Source: Microbacterium mangrovi (lineage in GTDB: Bacteria; Actinomycetota; Actinomycetes; Actinomycetales; Microbacteriaceae). Taken from it: a stretch of DNA of 64,000 nucleotides. The position numbers and the translations under genes are program-made. Positions 39,821-47,875 of this stretch are shown piece after piece (within the stretch, counting starts at the first letter, position 1; every line of letters begins with the position of its first letter). The stretch covers positions 42,436 through 106,435 of the forward strand of contig NZ_JTDK01000005.1 of NCBI RefSeq assembly GCF_000802305.1. The letters are read 5' to 3'. Under the pieces are notes generated by a model that was not told the DNA's origin, ran no database searches, and saw nothing but the letters and a program-made list of their open reading frames with translations.

Positions 39821-41530
39821 ATGCCCCGCCTCGCCACTGCCGGCACTGCTGCCGTGCGCGCTGCCCGTGACTTCCTGTTCGCCCACGCGACCGACTATTC
39901 GGGGGCGGTGGACGGTTTCGTCGCTCCGCAGCTCGACGAGTTCAACTTCGCGTTGGAGTGGTTCGACGTCGTCGCGGCGGAGCATCCTGATCGTGCAGCG
40001 GTGACGATCGTCGAGGCGGACCTGTCGGCGCAGTCGTGGTCGTACGGCCGGCTGTCGGAGCGGTCCGACCAGGTGGCGTCGTGGCTGCGGTCCATCGGCC
40101 TCGGCCGCGGATCGCGGGTGATCGTGATGCTTAACAACACGATCGAGCTGTGGGAGGTCATGCTCGGGATCGCCAAGCTCGGCGCCGTCTCGATTCCGAC
40201 GTCGACCCTGCTGTCGGCGGCCGATGTCGAGTTCCGGGTGGAGCGGGCGGGTGCGGATGCCGTCGTGACGCTCACCGACCTCGCCGACCGGCTCTCGGAG
40301 GGGCCCGCCGGCGTGCTGCACGTCGGCGTGGGTGCGGATGTGCCGGACGGCTGGATCGCGTGGGACGACTCGTCGTCGGCGGAGGTGCGGTTCGAGCCGG
40401 ATGGTCCGACGCCGGCATCCGACACGAGCCTGCTCTACTTCACGTCGGGCACGACGTCGCGTCCGAAGCTCGTCGAGCACACGCAGGTGTCGTATCCGAT
40501 CGGGCACCTCTCGACGATGTGGTGGCTGGGCGTGCGGCCGGAGGACGTGCATCTGAACATCTCGTCGCCGGGGTGGGCGAAGCATGCGTGGTCGAGTTTC
40601 TATTCGCCGTTCCTGGCGCAGGCGACGGTTTTCGTCTTCAACTATGCGCGGTTCGATGCCGACCAGCTGATGCAGGTGATGGAGACGCATCACGTGTCGA
40701 CGTTCTGTGCGCCGCCGACGGTGTGGCGGATGCTGATCCAGGCGGATCTGGGGCGGCTGACGCATCCGCCGCGCGAGCTCGTGGGTGCGGGGGAGCCGTT
40801 GAACCCGGAGGTCATCCATCGCGTGCGGGATGCGTGGGGCGGCACGATCCGGGATGGCTACGGCCAGACGGAGATGACCTGCTGCGTGGGCAATTCGCCG
40901 GGTCAGACGGTGAAGGACGGTTCGATGGGTCGGCCGACGCCGGGGTATCCGGTTGTGCTCGTCGACCCGGTGACCGGCGAGCAGGTCGAGGACGAGGGCG
41001 AGGTGTGTCTCGATCTGGCGCGTGCCCCGCTCGGTCTGATGGCGGGCTACTTCGAGGATCCGGATGCCACGGCCGCGTCGCGCGAGGGCGGCTACCACCA
41101 CACGGGGGACATCGCGGCGCGGGACGCGGACGGATACCTGACGTACGTCGGCCGCACCGACGACGTGTTCAAGGCGTCCGATTACAAGATCTCCCCGTTC
41201 GAGTTGGAGTCGGTGCTGCTCGAGCATGACCTCGTGGTCGAGGCGGCGATCGTGCCGAGTCCGGATCCGGTGCGGTTGGCGGTGCCGAAGGCGTACGTGC
41301 GGATCGCGGTCGCCGGGCAGGACGATCTGGATGCGACCGCGTCGTCGGTGTTCGCGCACGCACGGGACCGTCTGTCGGCCCACCAGCGGGTGCGGATCAT
41401 CGAGTTCGTGGATGATCTGCCGAAGACGATCTCCGGCAAGATCCGCCGCGTCGAGCTTCGTGCCCGCGAGGCCGAGCGGGTCGAGTCGGGTTCGGATGCC
41501 GCCCAGTTCCTCGACCGCGACTACCGCTGA
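39821..41530 (+). CDS. Acyl-CoA synthetase (AMP-forming, ANL superfamily)
   Basis: The 569-residue enzyme shows all core motifs: LYFTSGTTSRPKLVEH (AMP-binding), DGYGQTEMTC (A5), YHHTGDIAARDADGYL (A7), GRTDDVFKASDYKISPFELE (A8) and PKTISGKIRR with the catalytic Lys (A10). Layout fits medium-chain acyl-CoA synthetases of the MACS type, and WAKHAWSSFYSPF is typical of that group. It activates a carboxylic acid to the acyl-AMP and then the CoA thioester. TAGCGT 6 nt before the ATG implies leaderless expression. No beta-oxidation genes are adjacent. Confidence 0.9.
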   Translation: MPRLATAGTAAVRAARDFLFAHATDYSGAVDGFVAPQLDEFNFALEWFDVVAAEHPDRAAVTIVEADLSAQSWSYGRLSERSDQVASWLRSIGLGRGSRVIVMLNNTIELWEVMLGIAKLGAVSIPTSTLLSAADVEFRVERAGADAVVTLTDLADRLSEGPAGVLHVGVGADVPDGWIAWDDSSSAEVRFEPDGPTPASDTSLLYFTSGTTSRPKLVEHTQVSYPIGHLSTMWWLGVRPEDVHLNISSPGWAKHAWSSFYSPFLAQATVFVFNYARFDADQLMQVMETHHVSTFCAPPTVWRMLIQADLGRLTHPPRELVGAGEPLNPEVIHRVRDAWGGTIRDGYGQTEMTCCVGNSPGQTVKDGSMGRPTPGYPVVLVDPVTGEQVEDEGEVCLDLARAPLGLMAGYFEDPDATAASREGGYHHTGDIAARDADGYLTYVGRTDDVFKASDYKISPFELESVLLEHDLVVEAAIVPSPDPVRLAVPKAYVRIAVAGQDDLDATASSVFAHARDRLSAHQRVRIIEFVDDLPKTISGKIRRVELRAREAERVESGSDAAQFLDRDYR

Positions 41531-41577
41531 CCTCCGCGCCCGCGTCACACGCCCGGACCCGTTCTCGCGCCCCGTGT

Positions 41578-41824
41578 GCCCCGAGCTTGTCGAAGGGCAG
41601 GCGTCCCGGGTGGTGGTGGGCTTCGACAGGCTCAGCCCGCGTGATCTTGCGCCCTGAGCTTGTCGAAGGCCAGGCCCGCTTGGTCTTGCGCCCTGAGCTT
41701 GTCGAAGGGCAGGCGTCCCGGGGCGTTGGGCTACGACAGGCGCGGGCCGCCCGTTTGACCTCGCGCTCCGGACCCGCCGGCGCTCAACCACCCGGTCCCT
41801 GAGCGAGCGTAGCGAGACGAAGGG
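41578..41824. repeat. Cluster of dispersed palindromic repeats, two families
   Basis: Between convergent genes lie direct copies at 41578-41600, 41649-41672 and 41688-41711, an inverted copy at 41619-41638 and a decayed inverted copy near 41728-41748 of the CCCTGAGCTTGTCGAAGGG family. A second family, TCCCTGAGCGAGCGTAGCG followed by AGACGAAGGG (41802-41824), is also found at 63208-63282. No gene is visible in 41531-41850. Confidence 0.85.
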
Positions 41825-41850
41825 GTAACCCCGGTTCGTTGTCATGGGTG

Positions 41851-43428
41851 TCAGGCGGCGGGTTGGTAGTCGTGTCGGCGGCGGCCGCCGGGCCGGGGGG
41901 TGCGGGTCGGGTCGATGTGGGCGGGTGGGATGAACCACACCCCGGTGTCATCGATGCGGATGTCCCATCCTTCGGTGTGGACCATGTGGTGGCAGCTGGT
42001 GCACAACAGGATGCCGTCGTCCAGGTCGGTTCTGCCGCCGTGGGACCACCAGGTCAGGTGGTGGACTTCACACATGCCCGGTGGGGCGGCGCAGTTCGCG
42101 CACCCGCCGTCGCGTTCGACCAGGGCGAGTCTTTGCGCTTTGGAGAACAACCGTCGGGACCTGCCGTAGTCGAGGACCTCACTCTTGCTGCCGAGGACGA
42201 TCGGGATGATCTCCGCATCCGCCGCCATGCGGCGGGCGGTGCCGGCGTCGATGGGTTGGGTGAGGCCGTCGATGGTCGCCACCCCGGTCCCGGTGGTGAG
42301 GGCCTCCAGCGGGATCCGCACCACCACGGTCGTGGTCGCCAGCGGGGCGGGGGCGTTCTCGGAGCCGAGTCCGATCTTCGCGAGAGTGGACAGCGCGTCG
42401 GCCTGCAGCTGCATGATCGTGCGCCGCTCCACCGGCCCACCCACACCCGCAGCACCGGCATCGCCCGCACCGGTGTCGCTTGCGCCGGGACCGGTCGCAC
42501 CGGCATGGCCCGCACCGGTATCGGGTGAGTCATCCGCATTCGCCCCATCGGCCGCGGGTGAGTCGTCGGTATCCGTGGCGGTCTTGCCACCGTCGCTCCA
42601 CGTCCACCCACCGTCACCATCGGTTCCGTCGCCGTCGGGGTGGTTGTGGCCGCGCATGGCGCGGATCTGCGCGGTGACGAGGGCGTCGATCGCGGCTTTG
42701 ATGGGGGCGCCGGTGGCGGGGTCCAGGCGTCCGTCGAGGTTGATCATGCCGTGCTGGTCTTCCCAGATCCTCAAGAACCGGGCATCCCGCAGGTTCTCGA
42801 TCTTGGGTTCCAAACCGTCCGGATCCAACCAGGCTTCCGCGCGCCGCAACACCACCTGCAACTCGGACAGGGACAACCCGGCCGCCTGCTCCACCAGGGT
42901 CTGCTCCGCCTGCGCGAGCAGGGCCCGGTCGGCCCGGCACGCCACCCGATCCAGCAGGGTCGTGATCGCGCCCGCGCACGCCACACTCAACACCCCCGCC
43001 TCGATCGCCGCGGCCACGTGCGGGTGCCGGGCGGGGGCGCGTTCCCCGCTGAACGTCATCCGCCCCGCGGTGGCATCCCCCACCTGCACCAGCTTCTTCG
43101 CGTCCCCGACATGACCGCCCGTGGTCGCCGCGATCAGCTTCTCCGCCGACCGGAACCCCGCCTTCCGGGCCAACCCATCCGACCCCAGTTCCCGGGCCGA
43201 CCGCCTGCTGATCCCGTGCGCGATGCGCGCCTGCAACGCCTGCACCCGCCGACCCAACCCCGCCAGTGCTTCGTTCACCGCCAGCAGACCCGCGTCGGTC
43301 ATCGCCTCCACATCGTCATCGACCACCGCCGACGGAAACCCGCCACCGAGCGCGGAAAGCCAGCCGGCATCCACACTCTGCACCGCCTCCACAAGCGGTG
43401 CCAGATGAGTGACGGTGACTTCGACCAT
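41851..43428 (-). CDS. HNH endonuclease with DUF222 domain (13E12-type)
   Basis: The 525-residue protein has a helical DUF222 domain (about 25-240), a Gly/Asp/Thr/Ala-rich low-complexity linker (about 265-330) and a C-terminal HNH site: CANCAAPPGMCEVHHLTWWS, then GRTDLDDGILLCTSCHHMVH with two Cys pairs for zinc. Such genes occur in many copies in actinobacteria (the REP13E12 group in Mycobacterium) and are thought to be mobile or selfish, but no ends or partner genes are seen here. TAGGCT 6 nt before the ATG implies leaderless expression. It is flanked by dense repeats on both sides. Confidence 0.92.
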   Translation of the reverse strand: MVEVTVTHLAPLVEAVQSVDAGWLSALGGGFPSAVVDDDVEAMTDAGLLAVNEALAGLGRRVQALQARIAHGISRRSARELGSDGLARKAGFRSAEKLIAATTGGHVGDAKKLVQVGDATAGRMTFSGERAPARHPHVAAAIEAGVLSVACAGAITTLLDRVACRADRALLAQAEQTLVEQAAGLSLSELQVVLRRAEAWLDPDGLEPKIENLRDARFLRIWEDQHGMINLDGRLDPATGAPIKAAIDALVTAQIRAMRGHNHPDGDGTDGDGGWTWSDGGKTATDTDDSPAADGANADDSPDTGAGHAGATGPGASDTGAGDAGAAGVGGPVERRTIMQLQADALSTLAKIGLGSENAPAPLATTTVVVRIPLEALTTGTGVATIDGLTQPIDAGTARRMAADAEIIPIVLGSKSEVLDYGRSRRLFSKAQRLALVERDGGCANCAAPPGMCEVHHLTWWSHGGRTDLDDGILLCTSCHHMVHTEGWDIRIDDTGVWFIPPAHIDPTRTPRPGGRRRHDYQPAA

Positions 43429-44087
43429 GCCACAAGCCTACGCAACGCAAGCGTGATGCACAAGGGATAGTCTCGAACATAAGAACGAACTAATGCACTG
43501 CGGCAACCCATCCGCACCACGTCCCGCGTTGTGAACCATTGGGCTTCGACAAGCTCAGCCCGCCCGGGCCGCCGCCCGCCCGGGCCGCCGCCCGCCCGCC
43601 CTCCCGGCATTCCGCCTCGCCCCCGCGTCGCGTTCCGCCGAGCGTGCATCTGGGCCCCGCCCGCCGTGCGCCTGCCTTCCGCCCGCGCGGCGTCCGGGCG
43701 TCCCGCCAACGTCCCGCACCGCGCGCCATGCGCCGTGACGTCGGCGTCCCGCCCGTCTTCGCCGGGCCGCGCCGCCTCCGATCTCGGTGTCCCGGGCATC
43801 CGGCATCCCAGCATCCTTGCCGCCCGCTGTCGCCGTACCGTGTCCTGCCCGCTGTCCCCGCACCGCGTCCGGCCCGCCGCCCCCGCACCGCGTCCGGCCC
43901 GCCGCCCCCGCACCGCGGCTCGCCGTCCCGCACAACGGCTCGCCGCACCGTGTCCTGGCCGCCGTCCCGCACCGCGTCCCGCCCGGCCCGCACCGCGCCC
44001 CGCCTCCGATCCCGGCCTCCCGGCATCCCGCCCTCCGCCGACATCCCGCTCCCGCCGCCCGCTCAGCAGATCACAACCCCGCCCCCT
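43429..44087. other. Gene-free, C-rich minisatellite region
   Basis: No credible gene lies here. After a short AT-richer part (43441-43500) and an inverted dispersed repeat (GGGCTTCGACAAGCTCAGCC, 43540-43562), the top strand becomes strongly C-rich with few A. From about 43828 to 44020 a motif like CACCGCGTCCGGCCCGCCG recurs about seven times with decay; two 25-bp copies at 43861-43885 and 43886-43910 are identical. Apparent reading frames on the other strand are Arg/Gly-rich and follow from composition. Confidence 0.7.
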
Positions 44088-44099
44088 TACGATCGCCCC

Positions 44100-44819
44100 A
44101 TGAATCAGAAGCGGTGGCGTCAGCTCACCGAGCGTCCGCTCATCGTCGTGTCGCTGGTCTTCCTCATCGCCTACGCGTGGCTCGTCATCGCGAATCTGCA
44201 GCCGCCGGCGAGCGATGTCGCGGTCTCGCTGATCCTGGTCTCGTGGCTGGTGTTCATCGCGGACTATGCGATCAAGGTGTCGATCGAGCCGCCGGGTCGC
44301 CGCATCCGGTGGGTCACCACGCATCTGTTCGATCTCGCGATCCTGCTGGTGCCCGTGCTGCAGCCGGTGCGCATGCTGCGGGGTGTGCTGCAGCGCAATG
44401 CCGGGGCGGCGATCCGCCTCCGCATCCTGGCCTACGCGGGAGCCGCGGCGGTTCTGCTGCTGTTCGTGGCATCCCTGACCGTCCTCAGCGCGGAGCGCGG
44501 CCAGCCGCACGCCGACATCACCACGTTCTGGCAGTCGCTGTGGTGGGCGTTCGAGACGGTGACGACCGTCGGCTACGGCGATGAGATCCCGGCGACGGCC
44601 GTCGGTCGCGCGATCGCGGTGGTCCTGATGGTCGGGGGAGTGACCCTCCTCGGTGTGATCACGGCGACGTTCGCGTCGTGGATCGTCTCGCAGGTCGGTC
44701 AGGCCGAGGAAGAGGCCACCGCGACGGTCGGGCATCTGCGTGCGCTGGAGGCGCGTATCGAGAGCCTCGAGCAGCTCCTGCGCGAGGCGCTCGACGACCG
44801 CATGACGACCAGGCGGTAG
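44100..44819 (+). CDS. Voltage-gated-like potassium channel
   Basis: The 239-residue protein has about six segments in the Kv layout: short S1-S4 region (PLIVVSLVFLIAYAWLVI, VSLILVSWLVFIADYAIK, FDLAILLVPVLQPVRMLRGV with sparse Arg), pore helix, selectivity filter TVGYGD (156-161), a final pore-lining segment and a coiled-coil end (LRALEARIESLEQLLREAL) for tetramer assembly. The usual S4 arginines are few, so voltage sensing may be weak. TACGAT 6 nt before the ATG and no Shine-Dalgarno imply a leaderless mRNA starting at the edge of the C-rich region. Confidence 0.9.
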   Translation: MNQKRWRQLTERPLIVVSLVFLIAYAWLVIANLQPPASDVAVSLILVSWLVFIADYAIKVSIEPPGRRIRWVTTHLFDLAILLVPVLQPVRMLRGVLQRNAGAAIRLRILAYAGAAAVLLLFVASLTVLSAERGQPHADITTFWQSLWWAFETVTTVGYGDEIPATAVGRAIAVVLMVGGVTLLGVITATFASWIVSQVGQAEEEATATVGHLRALEARIESLEQLLREALDDRMTTRR

Positions 44820-44828
44820 TGTGCGGGA

Positions 44829-45125
44829 GTGATCGTCGAGTTCGACGGCGAGGTGTTCCAGTGGGATGCCCGTCAGGATGCCGCCTGGTACTTCACCGCC
44901 CTTCCCGAGCCGCTGAGTGCCGACATCCGTGAGATTCCGCGGCCGCAGCGCGGTTTCGGATCGGTGCGGGTGCGGGCATCCGTCGGCGGTTCGACGTGGA
45001 CGACGTCGATCTTCCCGGACTCGGCCGGCTATTACGTGCTGCCGCTCAAGAAGGCCGTGCGCGTCGCGGAGGGGCTGGAGAACGGCGGTCCGGTGCGGGT
45101 CCGTCTCGAGGTGCTGGACGCATGA
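44829..45125 (+). CDS. DUF1905-domain protein
   Basis: The 98-residue protein is one DUF1905 beta-barrel: EFDGEVFQWDARQDAAWYFTALP, then GFGSVRVRASVGGSTWTTSIFPD and YYVLPLKKAVRVAEGLENG. The family is unnamed in function. Its GTG start lies 6 nt after TAGTGT (44817-44822), whose TAG is the stop codon of the channel gene, so the promoter and stop overlap. Its stop overlaps the next gene's start (ATGA). Confidence 0.88.
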   Translation: MIVEFDGEVFQWDARQDAAWYFTALPEPLSADIREIPRPQRGFGSVRVRASVGGSTWTTSIFPDSAGYYVLPLKKAVRVAEGLENGGPVRVRLEVLDA

Positions 45126-45874
45126 GCCTGTGGACCGAGGATGCCCGCGCCGTCGCGACCTATGACGCGGAGTGCGTCGGTCGTCTCGACCACGGCCTGT
45201 ACGTCGCGCTGGCTTCCGAATGGGCGGCATCCGATGTCGTCGATCTCGGATGCGGAACCGGTGTGCTGGCGGTCGAGCTGGCGCGTTCGGGATGCCCGGT
45301 CGTGGGGGTCGACCCGTCCGCCGTCATGGTGGATGCCGCGCGCACGCGTCCGGATGGCGACCTCGTGACGTGGATCCAGGGAACGGCGGCCGAGCTTCCT
45401 GCGGACGCTGCGGATCTCGTCGTCATGACCGGGCACGTCGCCCAGTACTTCGTGGACGAGGGGGAATGGGAATCCACTCTCCGCGACATCCGTCGCGCGC
45501 TGCGTCCGGGTGGTCGGGTGGCGTTCGAATCGCGGGTTCCGGAGCGGGACTGGCAGCATCGCTGGAGTCCTGAGCTCACCCGCGGCACCTACCCGCACCC
45601 CGACGGCGGCACGTTCACGTCGTGGGTGGAGGTGGTGTCGCGCACGGGTGACGAGTCGTCGTTCCGGATGACCCACCGCGGCCACACGATCCTTCCCGAC
45701 GGCACCCGGCTCGCTCATGATGAAACCCTGAGATTCCGCAGCGAGGCCGAGCTGCGTGCGTCGCTGGATGCCGCGGGGTTCGAGGTCGAGTCCCTGTGGG
45801 GCGACTGGTCCCGCGGCCCGGTGCGCCCCGGGAGTGACGAACTGATCTTCGTCGCCACCGCGCCGTCGCCCTGA
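45122..45874 (+). CDS. Class I SAM-dependent methyltransferase
   Basis: The 250-residue protein has motif I VVDLGCGTGVLAVELA (about 39-54), motif II VVGVDPSAVMVDAAR, VVMTGHVAQYF (motif IV region) and LRPGGRVAFESR. The C-terminal half carries a beta-rich insert that defines the substrate, which is unknown. It overlaps the DUF1905 gene by 4 bp, so the two are co-translated. Confidence 0.9.
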   Translation: MSLWTEDARAVATYDAECVGRLDHGLYVALASEWAASDVVDLGCGTGVLAVELARSGCPVVGVDPSAVMVDAARTRPDGDLVTWIQGTAAELPADAADLVVMTGHVAQYFVDEGEWESTLRDIRRALRPGGRVAFESRVPERDWQHRWSPELTRGTYPHPDGGTFTSWVEVVSRTGDESSFRMTHRGHTILPDGTRLAHDETLRFRSEAELRASLDAAGFEVESLWGDWSRGPVRPGSDELIFVATAPSP

Positions 45875-45893
45875 GCCCGCCCCGGCGCCCTGA

Positions 45894-45947
45894 CCCGCTC
45901 CTTGCGCCCTGAGTCCGCTCCTTGCGCCCTGAGCCTGTCGAAGGGCA
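45894..45947 (+). repeat. Dispersed repeat with a 20-bp tandem duplication
   Basis: CCCGCTCCTTGCGCCCTGAG (45894-45913) is followed by a copy with one change (45914-45933) that runs into a full GCGCCCTGAGCCTGTCGAAG element (to 45947). It is located between convergent genes, like the cluster at 41.6 kb, and shows the same slippage pattern as 39732-39788. Confidence 0.85.
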
Positions 45948-45957
45948 TCCCACCGGT

Positions 45958-46206
45958 TCAACGACGTCGACGGAACACCCAGATCACGAACCCGATCGCC
46001 AGCGTGAGGGTCATCACCGCGGTGATGAGGTAGACCGGCACGAGCCCGACGGCGGCCATGCCGCAGGACGGGCAGTCCGGCGGGACGGAGAGGTTGAACA
46101 CCGTGGTCAGCACGATGCTGATCGCGGTGAGCAGGATGCCGGCCGCTCCGAAGAACACGAAGAACGATCGCCATCGACGCCCGCTGTCGGATTCGGTTTG
46201 CACCAT
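45958..46206 (-). CDS. Small two-segment membrane protein with CPSC motif
   Basis: The 82-residue product has a charged start, a segment around 14-36, an outer loop containing VPPDCPSCGM and a second segment (about 50-76) ending in WVFRRRR. The CxxC in the loop may bind metal or form a disulfide. GGGGAGG lies very close to the ATG; the next codon, GTG, has better spacing and may be the true start. Function unknown. Confidence 0.6.
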   Translation of the reverse strand: MVQTESDSGRRWRSFFVFFGAAGILLTAISIVLTTVFNLSVPPDCPSCGMAAVGLVPVYLITAVMTLTLAIGFVIWVFRRRR

Positions 46207-46259
46207 CGCCTCCCCTGCGGTTCAGAAGTATGGCATGACCGCGGTTCTTCGTCGCCCCC

Positions 46260-46357
46260 GCGCCCTGAGCCTGTCGAAGGGCATCCACCCCGTTCAGCGC
46301 CCTGAGCTTGTCGAAGGGCATTCGTCCCGTTCAGCGCCCTGAGCTTGTCGAAGGGCA
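46260..46357 (+). repeat. Three direct copies of the dispersed repeat
   Basis: GCGCCCTGAGCNTGTCGAAG elements lie at 46260-46283, 46297-46321 and 46333-46357, about 36-37 bp apart with nearly identical spacers (CGTTCA, CATTCGTCC). This is the densest direct array in the window. Confidence 0.88.
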
Positions 46358-46414
46358 TTTCCCCCAGGGCACATCGCGCGGTATCTCCGCGGCCCTTTCG
46401 CCCTCTTCACCGGT

Positions 46415-46537
46415 ATGTACGCAGCCCTGAGGTTCTCCGGGATGATCATCGTCGTCACGGCCGTCTCCCTCGCCGTGGTCGTGACGCGTCTCGCCCCTGT
46501 GGTGGAGGTCGTGGTCCATCTGCTCGCCGCGCGGTAG
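46415..46537 (+). CDS. Possible 40-residue membrane peptide
   Basis: ATG 46415 opens MYAALRFSGMIIVVTAVSLA followed by VVVTRLAPVVEVVVHLLAAR and a stop. The hydrophobic stretch is long enough to cross the membrane and sits well away from the GC-driven frames. No ribosome-binding site is seen. In-frame codons upstream also look protein-like (RYLRGPFALFTG) but lack a start and run into a repeat, so it may be the remains of a longer gene. Confidence 0.3.
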   Translation: MYAALRFSGMIIVVTAVSLAVVVTRLAPVVEVVVHLLAAR

Positions 46538-46964
46538 GTCGCCTAGCACATTTCGCGCGTTGCTTCAGCCGTGCCGTGGATGCCGAACTCCGCCCACTCG
46601 CCCGCGCGAAGCGCTGGTCGAACGATACTCGTCTCTGCCGCTCAGTGACTCCGATCGCGTCGCTCGTTGCACATGATCGGTCGCTGCGCGACCTCTGGAA
46701 GACCTAGTTCGCACCTCAGTCCATCCTCAGTTTTTACTAAGTTGTGACAATTCGTACTTGCGGGATCATGAGAGCGCGCTCATGATGGTCCCTGGGTGCA
46801 CTTCGAGAACCCGAAGAACTCGAAGGGGCACCTGTCACTGGGGGCGATAGCTCGTAACTGGGGTGTTTGGCGACGCTGTTCGCCGTTAGCTGGAGTGGTT
46901 GAGGCTGGGGATGAAGGTTGCCCGTATCCGTGACGAACGTCCATTCACTGAACAGGAGTCACCA
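46538..46964 (+). promoter_or_regulatory. Long structured leader of the type IV pilus operon
   Basis: This gene-free 427 bp is less GC-rich than its surroundings. It contains a dyad TCATGAG-agcgcg-CTCATGA (46766-46785), a hairpin CTTCGAG/CTCGAAG (46801-46825) and a nested stem AGC-TAAC-GGCGA/TCGCC-GTTA-GCT (46849-46891). A T/A-rich stretch with TTTTTACTAAG and TTGTGACAA near 46733-46751 may hold the promoter. The long leader implies regulation of pilus expression, by protein or RNA; it does not match a riboswitch class that I recognise. Confidence 0.45.
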
Positions 46965-47381
46965 ATGCGTGCAACCTTCAATAGCCTGCTCGCGGCCAAG
47001 CGCCGCGAGCGGGCAGAGGAGACCGGCGACGCCGGCTTCTCGCTCATCGAGCTCATCATCGTCGTGGTGATCATCGGCATTCTCGTCGCGATCGCCCTCC
47101 CGCTCTTCGCGTTCATCCAGCAGACTGCGGTTGACGGTGCGACGCAGGCAACTACCAAGAACGCGGCGACGACCGCCGTCGCACAGCTCGCGTCCGGCGC
47201 AGCGGCGCCGGACCTCGCGAAGTTCAACCCTCCGACTGCGGGTGTTTCGACGACTCTGACGGTGTCGGTTGCGAGCGGATCAACCCCGTCTGACATCTGC
47301 ATTCAGGGGTCCGACACCGCTGGGCTCAAGTACAAGGGTGGGGCGGGCGGCACCGTCTTCAAGTCTGGGCCCGGCTGCTAG
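46965..47381 (+). CDS. Type IV major pilin-like prepilin
   Basis: The 138-residue protein has a 24-residue leader ending in Gly, the prepilin peptidase site DAG/FSLIE, Glu at mature position 5, and the hydrophobic helix LIIVVVIIGILVAIALPLF. The C-terminal half is a small Ser/Thr/Gly-rich domain with two Cys (DICIQG and the terminal GPGC) that could close a D-loop. AGGAG 6 nt before the ATG. It is the first gene after the long structured leader and therefore the best candidate for the major subunit. Confidence 0.9.
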   Translation: MRATFNSLLAAKRRERAEETGDAGFSLIELIIVVVIIGILVAIALPLFAFIQQTAVDGATQATTKNAATTAVAQLASGAAAPDLAKFNPPTAGVSTTLTVSVASGSTPSDICIQGSDTAGLKYKGGAGGTVFKSGPGC

Positions 47382-47461
47382 ACGTCCACGCTGTGTAGGC
47401 CGGGGTCGACGGTGGAGTCCGTCGACCTCGGCTTGCCCAATCAATGCAGGTGGTGATCCAG

Positions 47462-47875
47462 ATGCGAGTCAAGGCCGTCACAGGGGACGACGCGGGCTTC
47501 GGCCTTGTAGAGCTGATGATCGCGATCTTCCTTCTTGCTATCATCTCGATTGCCCTCATCCCTGCGCTGTACAACAGCATTCGATATTCCGCGGACCAGT
47601 CAACTACCGCGACCGCTACGCGCCAGTTGAATGCGCTTGTCGAACAAGCGCGCCAAGCGGGTACCTGCTCCGCGCTTGTCGCTGCTAAGACCCCCTCGGC
47701 GACGCCGTACAAGAACGGTGCGGGTGCCACTTTCACCACATCCGGCACGCTCGTTCCGGGGCCTAACTCGTCCGGCATCTGCCCCGCTGCGACCGTCGAG
47801 CACCTCACTATTACGGCGACGGACTCGAACGGCAAGACTCTGGCGACGGTCGACGCATTGGTGTACCTGCCATGA
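47462..47875 (+). CDS. Minor prepilin (PilV/PilE-like)
   Basis: The 137-residue protein has a short leader ending DDAG, then FGLVELMIAIFLLAIISIALI, a prepilin site with Glu5. AGGTGG upstream favours ATG 47462 over ATG 47444. Two Cys in the globular part (GTCSALV, GICPAA) may pair. Its stop overlaps the next prepilin's start (ATGA). It probably acts in the pilus tip or in initiation. Confidence 0.87.
   Translation: MRVKAVTGDDAGFGLVELMIAIFLLAIISIALIPALYNSIRYSADQSTTATATRQLNALVEQARQAGTCSALVAAKTPSATPYKNGAGATFTTSGTLVPGPNSSGICPAATVEHLTITATDSNGKTLATVDALVYLP

Noticed and set aside
41851..43428. HNH/DUF222 gene as part of a defence or homing system
   Set aside because: No partner gene, intron or intein; stand-alone copies are routine in actinobacteria.
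43490..44044. Arg/Gly-rich open frame on the minus strand
   Set aside because: Composition follows the C-rich minisatellite; no start signal and no fold-like pattern.
35801..46357. Dispersed repeats as ends of insertion sequences
   Set aside because: No transposase, no target duplications and copies of only about 22 bp.
46766..46891. c-di-GMP riboswitch before the pilin gene
   Set aside because: The stems do not fit the conserved loops of the classes I know; kept as an unclassified leader.
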